DNA of 64,000 nucleotides from Alphaproteobacteria bacterium (GCA_033344895.1 JAWPMN010000001.1:806001-870000), one strand, 5' to 3'; positions 27,733-37,702 are shown, counted from the first letter of the stretch. Notes: a model not told the origin generated them from the letters alone. Translations and numbers: made by a program.

Positions 27733-28722
27733 ATGCAGATCGACGGGGCCGGATCGGCCGCACTGGCAGCAGTTCAACAGATCGGATCGCTTCGCGAACC
27801 GCCTTCTGCTGCCCCTGTACCGTCCACGCCGATCCAATCGACTGCCACCCAACAGTCTCAATCACTGCAGCATTCGGGCGCGCCGATTGTGGGGCTGTCA
27901 GGATCTCACCTTAGTGCCCAGGCGGTCACGACCCTGCAGCAAAGCGATGGTTCCGGGCTGACCCGACAGATTGTCGGGGGCCGAGCGGGTGATGACACCC
28001 GTGGCGGAGCCGGAGCAGAGGACGCCTCCGACGCGTCATCACGGCAACCGCAACCCCAGGTCGGGGAAGATGGTTCGGACGGGCTGACGACCGAAGAAGA
28101 GGCCGTTGTCCGGGAACTGCAACGTCGGGACGCGGAAGTTCGGCGGCATGAACAGGCCCACGCCGCCGCCGGCGGCCGCTTCGCCGGGGCACCAAGCTAC
28201 GAATATGAGCGGGGGCCGGATGGACGGCTTTACGCCATAGGCGGCGAAGTCAGCATCGACACCAGCCCGATCCCGGGTGACCCGCAGGCCACCATCGCCA
28301 AGGCACAACAGGTGCGTCGCGCGGCATTGGCGCCTACCCAGCCTTCGCCGCAGGACCGGCGCGTCGCCACGGAGGCACAGCAGCAGATTGCCCAGGCCCG
28401 GGCGGACCTGAGAACCGAGCAAGCCGAGGCCCGCGCCGAAGAGGCGGAAAGCCGTCGGGAGAGTTCGGAATCCGTGGAGGCAACCCGAGGTGATTCCGAA
28501 GGTGGGAACGCATCCGCCCTGGGCGAGGCGACACAGCGCGCCGATGCCGTTCGACAGGCCGCGGGCACGTCCCAGCCCTCGATCGAGAACGGACAACAGC
28601 CCGCTGCCATCGTATCGACCGACCTTGCATCCCGCAGCCTTCAAGCCGGTCAGGCCTTCAGCCAGTCCCTCGCACTGAACGACACGGCGGGGTCACCGCG
28701 TCAGGCCCGCGGCTTCTTCTAG
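27733..28722 (+). CDS. SprA-related putative metalloprotease
   Basis: A 329-residue protein of the SprA-related/putative metalloprotease CJM1_0395 type. The diagnostic core is RDAEVRRHEQAHAAAGGRFAGAPSYEYERGPDGRLYAIGGEVSID followed by IPGDPQATIAKAQQVRRAALAP. HEQAH is an HExxH-type zinc motif. The N-terminal 120 residues are Gln/Ser/Gly-rich and probably disordered; the C-terminal third is a Glu/Arg/Ala-rich coiled coil. There is no signal peptide. The start is the ATG at 27733; earlier in-frame codons give a peptide of unlikely composition. The target of this family is unknown. Confidence 0.8.
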   Translation: MQIDGAGSAALAAVQQIGSLREPPSAAPVPSTPIQSTATQQSQSLQHSGAPIVGLSGSHLSAQAVTTLQQSDGSGLTRQIVGGRAGDDTRGGAGAEDASDASSRQPQPQVGEDGSDGLTTEEEAVVRELQRRDAEVRRHEQAHAAAGGRFAGAPSYEYERGPDGRLYAIGGEVSIDTSPIPGDPQATIAKAQQVRRAALAPTQPSPQDRRVATEAQQQIAQARADLRTEQAEARAEEAESRRESSESVEATRGDSEGGNASALGEATQRADAVRQAAGTSQPSIENGQQPAAIVSTDLASRSLQAGQAFSQSLALNDTAGSPRQARGFF

Positions 28723-28755
28723 CCTTCGCCACCACGGCCCTAATTCCTAACGCCC

Positions 28756-29214
28756 CTAATCCCGGTGATACGGGTGCCCATCCAGTATCTGGCGGCACCG
28801 ATAGATCTGCTCTGCCAGCATCGGCCGAACCAGCATATGCGGCCAGGTGACCCTCCCGAAACGGATCTTCAGACTGGCCGATTGCTTCAAGCCTTCCGAC
28901 AGACCATCGGCACCGCCAATCAGGAAGACCAGGTCGCCGACACCGCCGTCCTGCCATTCCCGAAATCGCGCCGCGAGTTTTCGGCTGGTGAGATCATCCC
29001 CGGTTTCATCCATCGCCACGATCACCGCGCCGTCGGGAATCTTCGCGCGGATCAGTTCGTCCTCCCGGGCGATGCGCTGGTCGGTGGGAAGCGGTCGCTT
29101 CTCCTCCACTTCGATCAGGTCGAGGGGCCAGGCGATGCGCTTGCGATAGACATCATAAAGACTTTGTTCGGGCCCGCGCTTGGCGCGCCCCACCGCGATG
29201 ATGCGTATCCGCAT
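28756..29214 (-). CDS. rlmH: 23S rRNA pseudouridine(1915)-N3-methyltransferase
   Basis: A 152-residue SPOUT methyltransferase modifying helix 69 of 23S rRNA. It starts MRIRIIAVGRAKRGPEQSLYDVYRKRI and has the knot region VFLIGGADGLSEGLK and the C-terminal HMLVRPMLAEQIYRCRQILDGHPYHRD, which is nearly invariant in the family. It is the last gene of the obgE-proB-proA-nadD-rsfS-rlmH group, 46 nt after rsfS. Confidence 0.97.
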   Translation of the reverse strand: MRIRIIAVGRAKRGPEQSLYDVYRKRIAWPLDLIEVEEKRPLPTDQRIAREDELIRAKIPDGAVIVAMDETGDDLTSRKLAARFREWQDGGVGDLVFLIGGADGLSEGLKQSASLKIRFGRVTWPHMLVRPMLAEQIYRCRQILDGHPYHRD

Positions 29215-29260
29215 CGACCCCTCTCCGTTCCGGCGGTCCGAAGCGGGCCGCCCTCATCCG

Positions 29261-29692
29261 TCAGGCGTGCAGGCCCATCGGTTCCGGCATTGCCACGCCC
29301 CACATCTTCTCCAGATTGTAGAAGCTTCGGACCTCCGGACGGAACAGGTGTACGACCACGTCGCCGGCATCGATCAGGACCCAGTCGCCCTGACTCAAAC
29401 CTTCAACGGTCGCCCCCTGGACGCCCTCGGCTTTCAGCTTTTCCAGAAGATGGTCGGCCATGGAAACGACTTGCCGGCTGGAAGTGCCGGACGCGATCAC
29501 CATGTGATCCGCGATTGTCGTCTTGCCGCGCAGTTCGATGACGGTCACGGCCTGGGCCTTGTCGTCATCAAGAGAGGTTTCGATCAATCCCAACAAGGCG
29601 TCGGGATCCGGTTGCTGCGCAAGGTTGGTAGCGATCTTCGGTCTCTCCTTCTCAAACCGCCGACGCGCCTGCGGCCGGTTTCCGGGTCTCAT
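29261..29692 (-). CDS. rsfS: Ribosomal silencing factor RsfS
   Basis: A 143-residue RsfS/Iojap protein that binds L14 and blocks subunit joining when nutrients run low. The domain from about residue 30 has IETSLDDDKAQAVTVIELRGKTTIADHMVIASGTSSRQVVSMADHLLEKLK and the C-terminal GDWVLIDAGDVVVHLFRPEVRSFYNLEKMWG. The ATG at 29692 overlaps the nadD stop by 4 nt; the first 25 residues are basic and poorly conserved, so a slightly later start is possible. Confidence 0.96.
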   Translation of the reverse strand: MRPGNRPQARRRFEKERPKIATNLAQQPDPDALLGLIETSLDDDKAQAVTVIELRGKTTIADHMVIASGTSSRQVVSMADHLLEKLKAEGVQGATVEGLSQGDWVLIDAGDVVVHLFRPEVRSFYNLEKMWGVAMPEPMGLHA

Positions 29693-30330
29693 GACTGATC
29701 CGATTCGGGTTCTGTTGAGGGAAACCCGCCGGAAGCCCTGATCGCGGTGGCCGACGCCGCATGTCGGCGTATCGCCAAAAACACCCAGGCCGGCGGCGCT
29801 CTGTATGCCAGGGTCGAGGCGAACCTTTCCGGCAGCTGCGATCTGGCAAACCGGGTTGCCGCCAACCCGGCCAACGCTTTGGAATCATACGTAGGTCTTG
29901 CAAAAACGGCAAGGGGAACGGTCATGAAGATTTTGTGCCAGCGATACCAGCGGTGAATTTGCAACAGATTGTCCGCCCCCATCAGCCAGACGAACCGCAC
30001 CCCGGGCACCGCGCGTTGCAGTCGTTCCAGCGTCAGCGCCGTCTGTGCCGTCCCCAGGCGGCGCTCCAGATCGGTGACCCGGATGCGGGGGTCGCGGGCG
30101 ACAGCCCGGGCGGAGCCCAGCCGCTGCTCAAACGACGCCATGCCGGATGTCGACTTCAGCGGGTTCTGCGGCGAGACCATCCACCAGACCTGATCGAGCC
30201 TGAGCCGCTTCAGCGCCTCGCGCGATATGTGCAGGTGCCCCTCATGGGCCGGATTGAACGATCCGCCCAGCAGACCGACGGTCATCTGTTTCCGGCGATG
30301 AACAGGTATCCGGGGCGGAATCTTGCGCAT
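29689..30330 (-). CDS. nadD: Nicotinate-nucleotide adenylyltransferase
   Basis: A 213-residue nucleotidyltransferase that adenylates nicotinate mononucleotide in NAD synthesis. It contains VGLLGGSFNPAHEGHLHISREAL with the GSFNPxHxGH motif, VWWMVSPQNPLK, and RFVWLMGADNLLQIHRWYRW. The C-terminal ISxTxxR-like motif is altered to ASATAIR. The start at 30330 gives a basic 15-residue extension before MTVGLLGG, as in many alphaproteobacterial NadD; the inner ATG at 30285 is an alternative. It begins 10 nt after proA. Confidence 0.94.
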   Translation of the reverse strand: MRKIPPRIPVHRRKQMTVGLLGGSFNPAHEGHLHISREALKRLRLDQVWWMVSPQNPLKSTSGMASFEQRLGSARAVARDPRIRVTDLERRLGTAQTALTLERLQRAVPGVRFVWLMGADNLLQIHRWYRWHKIFMTVPLAVFARPTYDSKALAGLAATRFARSQLPERFASTLAYRAPPAWVFLAIRRHAASATAIRASGGFPSTEPESDQS

Positions 30331-30340
30331 CGCCGACGGG

Positions 30341-31621
30341 TCAGCCTCTGATCTGCCCGGTGCCGCGAACGCGGTATTTGAAACTGGTCAGCTGCTCCGC
30401 CCCAACCGGGCCGCGGGCATGCATGCGGCCGGTGGAAATACCGATCTCCGCCCCCATGCCGAATTCACCGCCATCCGCAAACTGGGTTGAGGCATTGTGC
30501 ATCACGATCGCCGAATCCACCTCGTTCAGGAAACGCTCCGCGGCAGCGGCATCCTCGGTCACGATACAGTCCGTATGATCCGACCCGTAACGTCCGATAT
30601 GGGCCATCGCCTCATCGAGACCGTCCACGATCCGGACCGACAGGATGGCATCCAGATATTCCGTCGACCAGTCTTCCTCGCCGGCGGGTGCCATCCCCTC
30701 CACGAGGGCGGCCGCCTCCTCGTCACCACGAAGCGCGCAGCCTGCATCGACAAGGGCGGCCGCGACCCTGGGCAACAGGTCCGCCGCAATGGCGCGATCC
30801 ACCAGGAGGGTTTCGGTGGCGCCGCAGATGCCCGTCCGGCGCATCTTGCCGTTGACCGCAATGGCAACCGCCTTTTCCGGGTCGGCCTTCGCATGAAGAT
30901 AGAGATGAACAAGCCCTTCCAGATGGGCGAAGACCGGAACGCGCGCATCGCTCAGCACGCGTTCAATCAGGTTGCGACCGCCGCGCGGTACGATCACGTC
31001 GATCAGTCCCGCGGCCCCCAGCATGGCACCGACAAAGCTACGGTCGCGCGTCCGGGCAATCTGCACCGAATCCTCGGGCAGCCCCGCCTCCGCCAGCCCC
31101 TGCCGCAGGCAGTCGGCAATCAGACCCGATGAATGAAGACTCTCGGAGCCACCCCGCAGGATCGCCGCATTCCCCGCCTTGACGCAGAGGGCACCGGCGT
31201 CGGCGGTTACATTCGGGCGGCTTTCATAGATCACTCCGATCACACCCAGCGGCGTGCGGACCCGTTCGATCTTCAGCCCGTTCGGGCGGTCCCAGGCATC
31301 GATCACCTTGCCGACCGGGTCCGGGAGATCCGCGACGGCATCCAGCCCCGACGCCATCGCCTCGATCCTGTCGGGGGTCAGCAACAGCCGGTCCAGCATG
31401 GCGGTGCTCAGCCCCTTGTCGCGGCCGAATGCCATATCCCTGGTGTTTGCCGCCTCGATCTCGGACGCCCGCGCCCGAACGGCCGCCGCGGCCCGGCGCA
31501 GCCCCTCGGCCCGCTGGTCCGGCGTGGCAAGCCCAAGCGACCGGCACGCATTCCGCGCCCTTCCCGCCATGGCCTCCAGATCCGCCTTCGCGTCTTCCGC
31601 TGCCGCCGTCACACCGTCCAT
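30341..31621 (-). CDS. proA: Glutamate-5-semialdehyde dehydrogenase (gamma-glutamyl phosphate reductase)
   Basis: A 426-residue NADPH-dependent enzyme, the second step of proline synthesis. Signatures include [54 protein letters not shown], the catalytic Cys in [16 protein letters not shown], and [36 protein letters not shown] at the C-terminus. It lies 46 nt downstream of proB. Confidence 0.97.
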   Translation of the reverse strand: MDGVTAAAEDAKADLEAMAGRARNACRSLGLATPDQRAEGLRRAAAAVRARASEIEAANTRDMAFGRDKGLSTAMLDRLLLTPDRIEAMASGLDAVADLPDPVGKVIDAWDRPNGLKIERVRTPLGVIGVIYESRPNVTADAGALCVKAGNAAILRGGSESLHSSGLIADCLRQGLAEAGLPEDSVQIARTRDRSFVGAMLGAAGLIDVIVPRGGRNLIERVLSDARVPVFAHLEGLVHLYLHAKADPEKAVAIAVNGKMRRTGICGATETLLVDRAIAADLLPRVAAALVDAGCALRGDEEAAALVEGMAPAGEEDWSTEYLDAILSVRIVDGLDEAMAHIGRYGSDHTDCIVTEDAAAAERFLNEVDSAIVMHNASTQFADGGEFGMGAEIGISTGRMHARGPVGAEQLTSFKYRVRGTGQIRG

Positions 31622-31667
31622 GATCTCAACTCCCTCGGCAAATCGGCGCCCAGCCTAGGCCCGTGCC

Positions 31668-32801
31668 TCATTTCTCTGCAACCGCAAACTCGGCGGGATC
31701 GATCGACATGTCGTCCCGATGAATCAACTCCGATCGCCCGTCATAGCCCAAAATCTCGCCGATCTCTGCGGATCGCTTGCCGATAATCCGGATTGCGTCC
31801 TCGGAGGAATAGGCGCTGAGACCCTTGCCGACGATCCGTCCGTCCGGCCCCTTGATCTGCAGCGCGTCGCCTCGCTCGAACGCGCCCGACACCGACCGGA
31901 CCCCGGCTGGCAGCAGACTCTTGCCCCGCCCCAGCGCCGCCAGGGCGCCGGCGTCCACGGTGACTTCTCCCACGGGTTTAAGGGTGCCGGATATCCAGCG
32001 CTTGCGGGCGGTCACCGGCTGGTCGGACGGCACGAACCAGCTTGCCTTCGCCCCCTGTGCCAGCATGCTCAGCGCATGCGGCTCCCGTCCCAGCGCAATC
32101 GCCATGCGGCAGCCACCGGCCAGCGCAATCTTCGCGGCATCCAGCTTGGTGATCATCCCGCCGGTGGATACGCCCGGCACCGCGTCGCCCGCCATGGCTT
32201 CGATTTCCGGCGTTACCGCGCGAATCTCCGGGATGTGGCGGGCATCGGGATTCTTGCGCGGGTCGGCGGTATAGACGCCGTCGATATCCGACAGCAGAAC
32301 CAGCAAATCCGCGCTTGCCATCGTCGCCACCCGGGCCGCCAGCCGGTCATTGTCGCCATAGCGGATTTCGCTGGTGGCAACCGTATCGTTCTCATTGATG
32401 ACGGGCACGGCGCCGAGCTTGAGGAGCTGCAGAACGGTCGCGCGGGCGTTCAGGTGGCGGCGACGTTCCTCGGTATCCGACGGGGTCAGCAGGATCTGCG
32501 CGACGGTGATATCGTGCTGCGCCAAGGCCGTCTGATAGGCATGGGCCAGCCGAATCTGTCCGGTCGCGGCGGAAGCCTGCTTTTCCTCAAGTTTCAACGT
32601 GCCGTCGCCCAGCCCCAGAATGCGGCGTCCGACCGCAATCGAACCGGAGGAGACGATCAACACTTCCTGCCCCGCAGCCCGGAAGGCCGCGATGTCCTCC
32701 GCCAGGGCATCCAGCCAGGCCTGGCGGATCGTCCCGTCCGGATTGACCAGAAGGGCGGAACCGATCTTCACAACAATGCGGTTGGCGTCGGTCAGGCGCA
32801 T
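31668..32801 (-). CDS. proB: Glutamate 5-kinase
   Basis: A 377-residue amino-acid kinase with a C-terminal PUA domain; it phosphorylates glutamate in the first step of proline synthesis and is usually inhibited by proline. The kinase domain has [55 protein letters not shown] and [21 protein letters not shown]. The PUA domain spans about 280-365 ([23 protein letters not shown]). The ATG at 32801 matches the family start; the open frame upstream overlaps obgE. Confidence 0.97.
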   Translation of the reverse strand: MRLTDANRIVVKIGSALLVNPDGTIRQAWLDALAEDIAAFRAAGQEVLIVSSGSIAVGRRILGLGDGTLKLEEKQASAATGQIRLAHAYQTALAQHDITVAQILLTPSDTEERRRHLNARATVLQLLKLGAVPVINENDTVATSEIRYGDNDRLAARVATMASADLLVLLSDIDGVYTADPRKNPDARHIPEIRAVTPEIEAMAGDAVPGVSTGGMITKLDAAKIALAGGCRMAIALGREPHALSMLAQGAKASWFVPSDQPVTARKRWISGTLKPVGEVTVDAGALAALGRGKSLLPAGVRSVSGAFERGDALQIKGPDGRIVGKGLSAYSSEDAIRIIGKRSAEIGEILGYDGRSELIHRDDMSIDPAEFAVAEK

Positions 32802-32818
32802 GGACGCTGTCCCTTCCC

Positions 32819-33913
<1,095 letters not shown>

Positions 33914-33924
33914 CTACGGCACCG

Positions 33925-33989
33925 GCCCTCTCCCCCACCCGGCCACCCACATTGTAAGCTGCCGTTGGGTGGCCGGGTGGGGGAGAGGG
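33925..33989. repeat. Perfect 25-bp palindromic intergenic element
   Basis: The left arm (33925-33949, beginning GCCCTCTCCCCCACCC) and the right arm (33966-33989 plus C33990, ending GGGGGAGAGGGC) are perfect reverse complements around a 16-nt loop ATT-rich at its centre. It lies between obgE and rpmA. The core CCCTCTCCCCCA recurs at 62124-62135 in another palindromic region, so this looks like a dispersed alphaproteobacterial palindromic repeat rather than a gene-specific terminator. Confidence 0.75.
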
Positions 33990-34011
33990 CTGGCGCCGCG
34001 ATACCATGCAG

Positions 34012-34048
34012 AAAATACGAAAAGGGGAACGGCCCGGCCGTTCCCCTT
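34012..34048 (-). terminator. Rho-independent terminator of rplU-rpmA
   Basis: AAGGGGAACGG (34022-34032) pairs with CCGTTCCCCTT (34038-34048) around a 5-nt loop. Read on the minus strand, the stem is followed by TTCGTATTTT, a fair T-tract. It lies 41 nt past the rpmA stop. Confidence 0.8.
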
Positions 34049-34089
34049 CTCATCACCCGATCGACGCGCTGTCGGGTCCGGGACCGGCC

Positions 34090-34356
34090 TTACTCGGCGG
34101 CCTCCGGCAGCGGTCGCACCGAAACGTAGGTGCGTTCGCGCGTCTTCTTGAACTCGACGTTACCGTTCACCAGCGCGAACAGCGTGTAGTCACGACCGAC
34201 GCCGACATTGTCCCCGGCATGCCATTTGGTGCCGCGCTGACGGACCAGAATGTTGCCGGCCAGGACGTTTTCGCCGCCGAACTTTTTGACACCGAGGCGT
34301 TTGCCGATGGTATCGCGGCCGTTCCGGGAACTACCGCCTGCTTTCTTATGAGCCAT
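34090..34356 (-). CDS. rpmA: 50S ribosomal protein L27
   Basis: An 88-residue L27 starting [29 protein letters not shown], with [32 protein letters not shown]. The N-terminal tail that reaches the peptidyl transferase centre is the mature short form, without the cleaved leader found in Firmicutes. It follows rplU by 30 nt and is terminated by a strong hairpin. Confidence 0.98.
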   Translation of the reverse strand: MAHKKAGGSSRNGRDTIGKRLGVKKFGGENVLAGNILVRQRGTKWHAGDNVGVGRDYTLFALVNGNVEFKKTRERTYVSVRPLPEAAE

Positions 34357-34386
34357 GGTTCAAGCTCCTTCTGGCTAGCCCGCGCC

Positions 34387-34869
34387 TTACTCGGCGTCGG
34401 ATTTCTTGGCCGCGGCCTTCTTGGCGGCGGTCTTCTTCGCGGTTTTCTTGGCAGCGGCCTTCTTCGGCGCGGCCTTCTTGGCTTCCTTTGCCTCTGCGGC
34501 GGCCGGGGCGGCTTCGGTCTTCGCCTTGGCCGGGGCCTTGGCTTTCTTCTTCGAGCCGTCCAGCGAGATGTCCACCACCTTCAGAACGGTCACCTGCTGA
34601 CGGTGGCCCTTCTTGCGGCGGTAATTCTGGCGCCGCTTCTTCTTGTAGATGATGATCTTCTTGTTGCGGGTCTGCTCGACCACTTCAGCTTCGACAGCCG
34701 CGCCTTCCAGCAGCGGGGTGCCGGTCTTCGCGCCGTTCTCGTCGGAGACCATCAGGACTTCGTCCAGGATCACCGTCTCACCGGCTTCGGCGTCGAGCTT
34801 CTCGACACGGATCACATCGTCTTTGGCGACACGGTATTGCTTGCCGCCCGTCTTCACTACCGCGAACAT
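34387..34869 (-). CDS. rplU: 50S ribosomal protein L21 with Ala/Lys-rich C-terminal extension
   Basis: A 160-residue L21. The conserved part (about 1-103) begins [31 protein letters not shown] and includes [20 protein letters not shown]. The last 57 residues are almost entirely Ala and Lys with some Glu (for example [21 protein letters not shown]), a tail absent from the roughly 100-residue enterobacterial protein but seen in several alphaproteobacteria. First gene of rplU-rpmA. Confidence 0.97.
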   Translation of the reverse strand: MFAVVKTGGKQYRVAKDDVIRVEKLDAEAGETVILDEVLMVSDENGAKTGTPLLEGAAVEAEVVEQTRNKKIIIYKKKRRQNYRRKKGHRQQVTVLKVVDISLDGSKKKAKAPAKAKTEAAPAAAEAKEAKKAAPKKAAAKKTAKKTAAKKAAAKKSDAE

Positions 34870-35149
34870 GGGTCTCTTCCTTTATCTTCGCTTCACGCGT
34901 CCTGTGGTGCCGTCCCGGGGCCGCGCTGTTACGGCCGGGCGGACGGGCTTTCCTTCATGCGGCGGCCGGGAACCCTGATCCCCGCCGAACCTCGGACAGC
35001 GCAGTCACGCAAAATGTCCCACGACCCGTTTCCTGATGAAGCCGGGCTGCGAGACGCGCGGAATATACGGATCACCCCTCGCAAGTCAACGGCAAACTGG
35101 GATTTTTCACATCGCCCCCCGCCTGTCGCAAATCCGCCATGATTGGGAC

Positions 35150-35178
35150 TTGGCAGCCCGCGGCCCATCGTGTAGACA
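35150..35178 (+). promoter_or_regulatory. Candidate sigma-70 promoter for tRNA-Ser
   Basis: TTGGCA (35150-35155) and TAGACA (35173-35178) are separated by 17 nt, and the tRNA begins about 40 nt downstream. The -35 matches consensus at five of six positions and the -10 at three. It is the best candidate in the region, from inspection only. Confidence 0.45.
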
Positions 35179-35217
35179 GGCGCGCGTTTCGACCGGGGTA
35201 TCCCCATGCCCTATCGC

Positions 35218-35307
<90 letters not shown>

Positions 35308-35766
35308 CTGCTTTTCCGGGCAGCCCTGGAAAGCCCACCCTGAAGCCAATGAAATCTATCCAACGGCGACCGTCATGATGTCGACGACCGCCGCAAGCCG
35401 ATGGCGCGTTCGTGTCGGAATCACGCGGGTCAGGGTTGACGTTTTTCATTTAACCCCTATTTGTTCTCACTCACATTGCCAACTCAGCCCCGGGAGCGCT
35501 CAGTTCTCGGGATAACTGCGCGATATGTGGTCAGCCCGGTGCCTTACCGTTCCATGCCGGGTGGTTGATACGGAACGGGCGCGTGCCCGCAGGGCCGGAG
35601 GCTGAAGGATCGGCGCTCCGACAACCCGCGGCGGACAACACCCCCGAACAATCAGGACGGATTTCACGGGATCCCGCAGAGGCGGGTTCCCAACCGACAC
35701 GATTTGTCTCGGCCCCGGCTTCCCTCGCTGTCCGGAGATCCGGGACAGGGGAAAGGAGCACGCATA
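35308..35766. other. 459-nt stretch without a supported gene
   Basis: No frame here resembles a protein. A weak promoter-like pair starts with TTGACG at 35436-35441 with ATTTGT 17 nt later, and CGGGC/GCCCG around 35577-35590 can form a small hairpin. It probably holds the promoter and leader for the membrane protein that starts at 35767. Confidence 0.4.
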
Positions 35767-36504
35767 ATGAACACGGCACGTCTTCGTCTTCGCGGCAAGG
35801 TCAGCCGTCGGCACGGCGTCACGCCGGACGACACCCGCGGCGTCAAACTGGCGCTGCGCGATGTCGGATACTACCAGGAACCTGCCTTCGGGATTACGCC
35901 CTATCCCGATGAGCCCCTGTTTGAAGGCATTGCGAATTTCCAGAAGGACTTCGACCTTCAAAAAGACAGCCTGATGGCACCGGGCGGTGAAACCGAGCGC
36001 AAACTGAATGAGATCATTGATCTCCGGGAGCGTTCCACGCACACCGGTTCGTCATCCGGACCGTCCAGCCCGGCCCTGCCAACGGTCGGCTCACCCCCCG
36101 GCGCGAAGGACGGTGCCTCCCCGTCAAATCCATCCGGAGAGAACCGGCAACAGCATGCGGCGCTGCCGGCGGTCGTCCCTGTCATCGTCTACCACGTTGC
36201 CGTTTTCTTCGGGATGACGATCTCCGCCGCCTATGCCTGGTGGATATCCCTGTCACCGGAAGAAAAGGAAACCATAGAAGAACATATAAAGAACTATTCG
36301 AGGGACGATGGATCCCAGAGCCCCAGTGACGCCCAGTGCGACGAACTGTACGAGATGGACGGCAACACCTGCCGACAGATCAAAAAGAGGCGGGGCGAGG
36401 CAGCTGCCAGAAGGTGCTGGGCGACAGCTGCGGATCGATATGCTGCATGCCTGAAGGGCAGATCGCTGGACGAGCTTCCGCCGCTGGATGTGTGGAACAA
36501 TTAG
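35767..36504 (+). CDS. Hypothetical membrane protein with peptidoglycan-binding-like N-terminus
   Basis: A 245-residue protein without a confident family. The N-terminal 75 residues (GVTPDDTRGVKLALRDVGYYQEPAFGITPYPDEPLFEGIANFQKDFDLQKDSLMAPGGETERKLNEII would be the span) resemble a peptidoglycan-binding helical repeat: a variable-length chain leading to FQKDFDL and a closing helix. A Pro/Ser/Gly-rich linker follows, then one membrane helix at about 140-160 (VIVYHVAVFFGMTISAAYAWW). The C-terminal region has four cysteines and may be outside the membrane. The start at 35767 has AAAGGAG upstream. It could be a secreted or phage/envelope-type protein; I see no partner gene. Confidence 0.6.
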   Translation: MNTARLRLRGKVSRRHGVTPDDTRGVKLALRDVGYYQEPAFGITPYPDEPLFEGIANFQKDFDLQKDSLMAPGGETERKLNEIIDLRERSTHTGSSSGPSSPALPTVGSPPGAKDGASPSNPSGENRQQHAALPAVVPVIVYHVAVFFGMTISAAYAWWISLSPEEKETIEEHIKNYSRDDGSQSPSDAQCDELYEMDGNTCRQIKKRRGEAAARRCWATAADRYAACLKGRSLDELPPLDVWNN

Positions 36505-36656
36505 ACCCATGGTTTCGTCACGGCGATTGCGCGCAGAGAGGATGGGTCTCTAGCCGGTCAACCCGGCCCTGCACACCGGCTTCCGGGCCATGACAGCGGC
36601 AGGCCAGGGCGGCGCGGATCGCCTCCGCACCCTTCTGGCCTGCCCCGATGCGCATT

Positions 36657-36872
36657 CTAGGACGCGGTCTCCCGGCGCCCCTTTCCTGTGTAAGGCAGGA
36701 AGAAGAGATAAAGGCCGGACAACAGCATCAGGATCAGTGGGACGAGGGCTGTCAGACCGATCCAAAGCGGGGGCTCCCCCTGTGTCATCATGGCGAGGTT
36801 GGCGATCACCGCCAGGGTGAAGACGATCGACAGCCAGCGGTGGATCTGGCGCACCCATTTGTTCCAGGTCAT
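36657..36872 (-). CDS. Small two-helix membrane protein
   Basis: A 71-residue protein with two hydrophobic helices, about 12-32 (LSIVFTLAVIANLAMM) and 37-62 (LWIGLTALVPLILMLLSGLYLFFLPY). The N-terminal MTWNKWVRQIHRWLSI resembles the start of PepSY-associated TM proteins, where an HRW motif precedes the first helix, but the periplasmic domain is absent. It lies 27 nt after the SRPBCC gene and may be in the ArsR operon. Function is unknown. Confidence 0.7.
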   Translation of the reverse strand: MTWNKWVRQIHRWLSIVFTLAVIANLAMMTQGEPPLWIGLTALVPLILMLLSGLYLFFLPYTGKGRRETAS

Positions 36873-36899
36873 TGGCGAATTCCTTCCATCTCGTGCGGC

Positions 36900-37331
36900 T
36901 CAGGTTGGCGGTTGCGCCTCAAGGCGCGTGAGGAGAGCTTCCATGGCGTCGAGGAACCGCGGCCAGCCCGCCCGGGCACCGTGATAGAACCGAGCCTGGC
37001 CCTTGTCCCGTCCGAAGCCGGTCTGTTCCATCAGCAAGCGGGTGCCGGTCTCCGTCGCGCTCAGATACCATGTCACCGTGCTGTCCAGTTCACCGGAGGC
37101 CCAGGTGTAGGACAGAATGGTCGGCGGCTCGATTTCGAGGACCCGGCAGTCGACGGCGCCCCAGTCGAACCGGGCCGAGAAACGATGTCCGACTTCCGGC
37201 AGGAAATCGTTCTGGACCAGCCATTCCGCGATTAGATGGGGCTGGGTCAGGGCCCGCCAGACCTTTTCCGGGGGATGGGCGAAATCACGCTCCACGACAA
37301 CGGTGCGCATCTCCGTGTCTTTATCCGTCAC
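36900..37331 (-). CDS. SRPBCC (AHSA1/START-like) domain protein
   Basis: A 143-residue START-like protein. Family features are VVVERDFAHPPEKVWRALTQPHLIAEWL near the N-terminus, RFDWGAVDCRVLEIEPPTILSYTW in the middle and GTRLLMEQTGF before the long C-terminal helix (FYHGARAGWPRFLDAMEALLTRLE). Such proteins bind hydrophobic ligands. The gene overlaps the upstream ArsR gene by 4 nt, a very common pairing in which the regulator controls the operon. Confidence 0.88.
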   Translation of the reverse strand: MTDKDTEMRTVVVERDFAHPPEKVWRALTQPHLIAEWLVQNDFLPEVGHRFSARFDWGAVDCRVLEIEPPTILSYTWASGELDSTVTWYLSATETGTRLLMEQTGFGRDKGQARFYHGARAGWPRFLDAMEALLTRLEAQPPT

Positions 37332-37651
37332 TGGTCCATCCTGTTCAGCAGCGCGTCGAGCGCATCAAGGCGCTGGTCCCAGAAGCCGCGCATCTGTTCC
37401 GTCCAGTCCGTCAGCGGGGCCAGTGCCTCCAACTGCGCGCTGTAGTGGGTCCGGCGACCGGACGGACGGTCGCGCACCAACCCGGCCTGCTTCAGCATGC
37501 CGAGATGCTTGGACACAGCTGGTTGCGAAATGCCGGCCCTTTCCGTCAGGGCGGACACCGTCATTTCACCGTCCCGACAAAGATCTTCAAAGATCGCTCG
37601 TCTGGTCGGATCCGACAGTGCGCGGAAGAGCATGTCATGGGGCTGGGTCAT
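37328..37651 (-). CDS. ArsR/SmtB family transcriptional regulator
   Basis: A 107-residue winged-helix repressor. It has MLFRALSDPTRRAIFEDLCRDGEMTVSALTERAGISQPAVSKHLGMLKQAGLVRDRPSGRRTHYSA spread over residues 7-72, covering the ArsR helix-turn-helix and wing. The metal-binding ELCVCD motif is absent, so it probably senses a non-metal ligand, like other ArsR proteins paired with SRPBCC genes. Two ATAAC-N6-GTTAT palindromes lie just upstream and fit autoregulation. Confidence 0.92.
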   Translation of the reverse strand: MTQPHDMLFRALSDPTRRAIFEDLCRDGEMTVSALTERAGISQPAVSKHLGMLKQAGLVRDRPSGRRTHYSAQLEALAPLTDWTEQMRGFWDQRLDALDALLNRMDQ

Positions 37652-37659
37652 CTGAATTC

Positions 37660-37702
37660 ATAACTCAACAGTTATTTAACAGATCAATAACCAATCCGTT
37701 AT
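37660..37702 (-). promoter_or_regulatory. Tandem ATAAC-N6-GTTAT operators before the ArsR gene
   Basis: Two identical-arm palindromes occur at 37660-37675 and 37687-37702, each ATAAC, six variable bases, GTTAT. They are centred 27 nt apart and begin 9 nt upstream of the ArsR ATG. Spacing near two to three helical turns and location favour ArsR autorepression sites; this is inference. Confidence 0.65.

Noticed and set aside
33925-33989. The large palindrome as a simple terminator of rpmA or obgE
   Set aside because: It is upstream of obgE and past the rpmA terminator, lacks a T-run and shares a core with another repeat.
35500-36042. A 180-codon minus frame across the start of the PG-binding-like gene
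   Set aside because: No family features and it overlaps a plus gene with a good ribosome-binding site.
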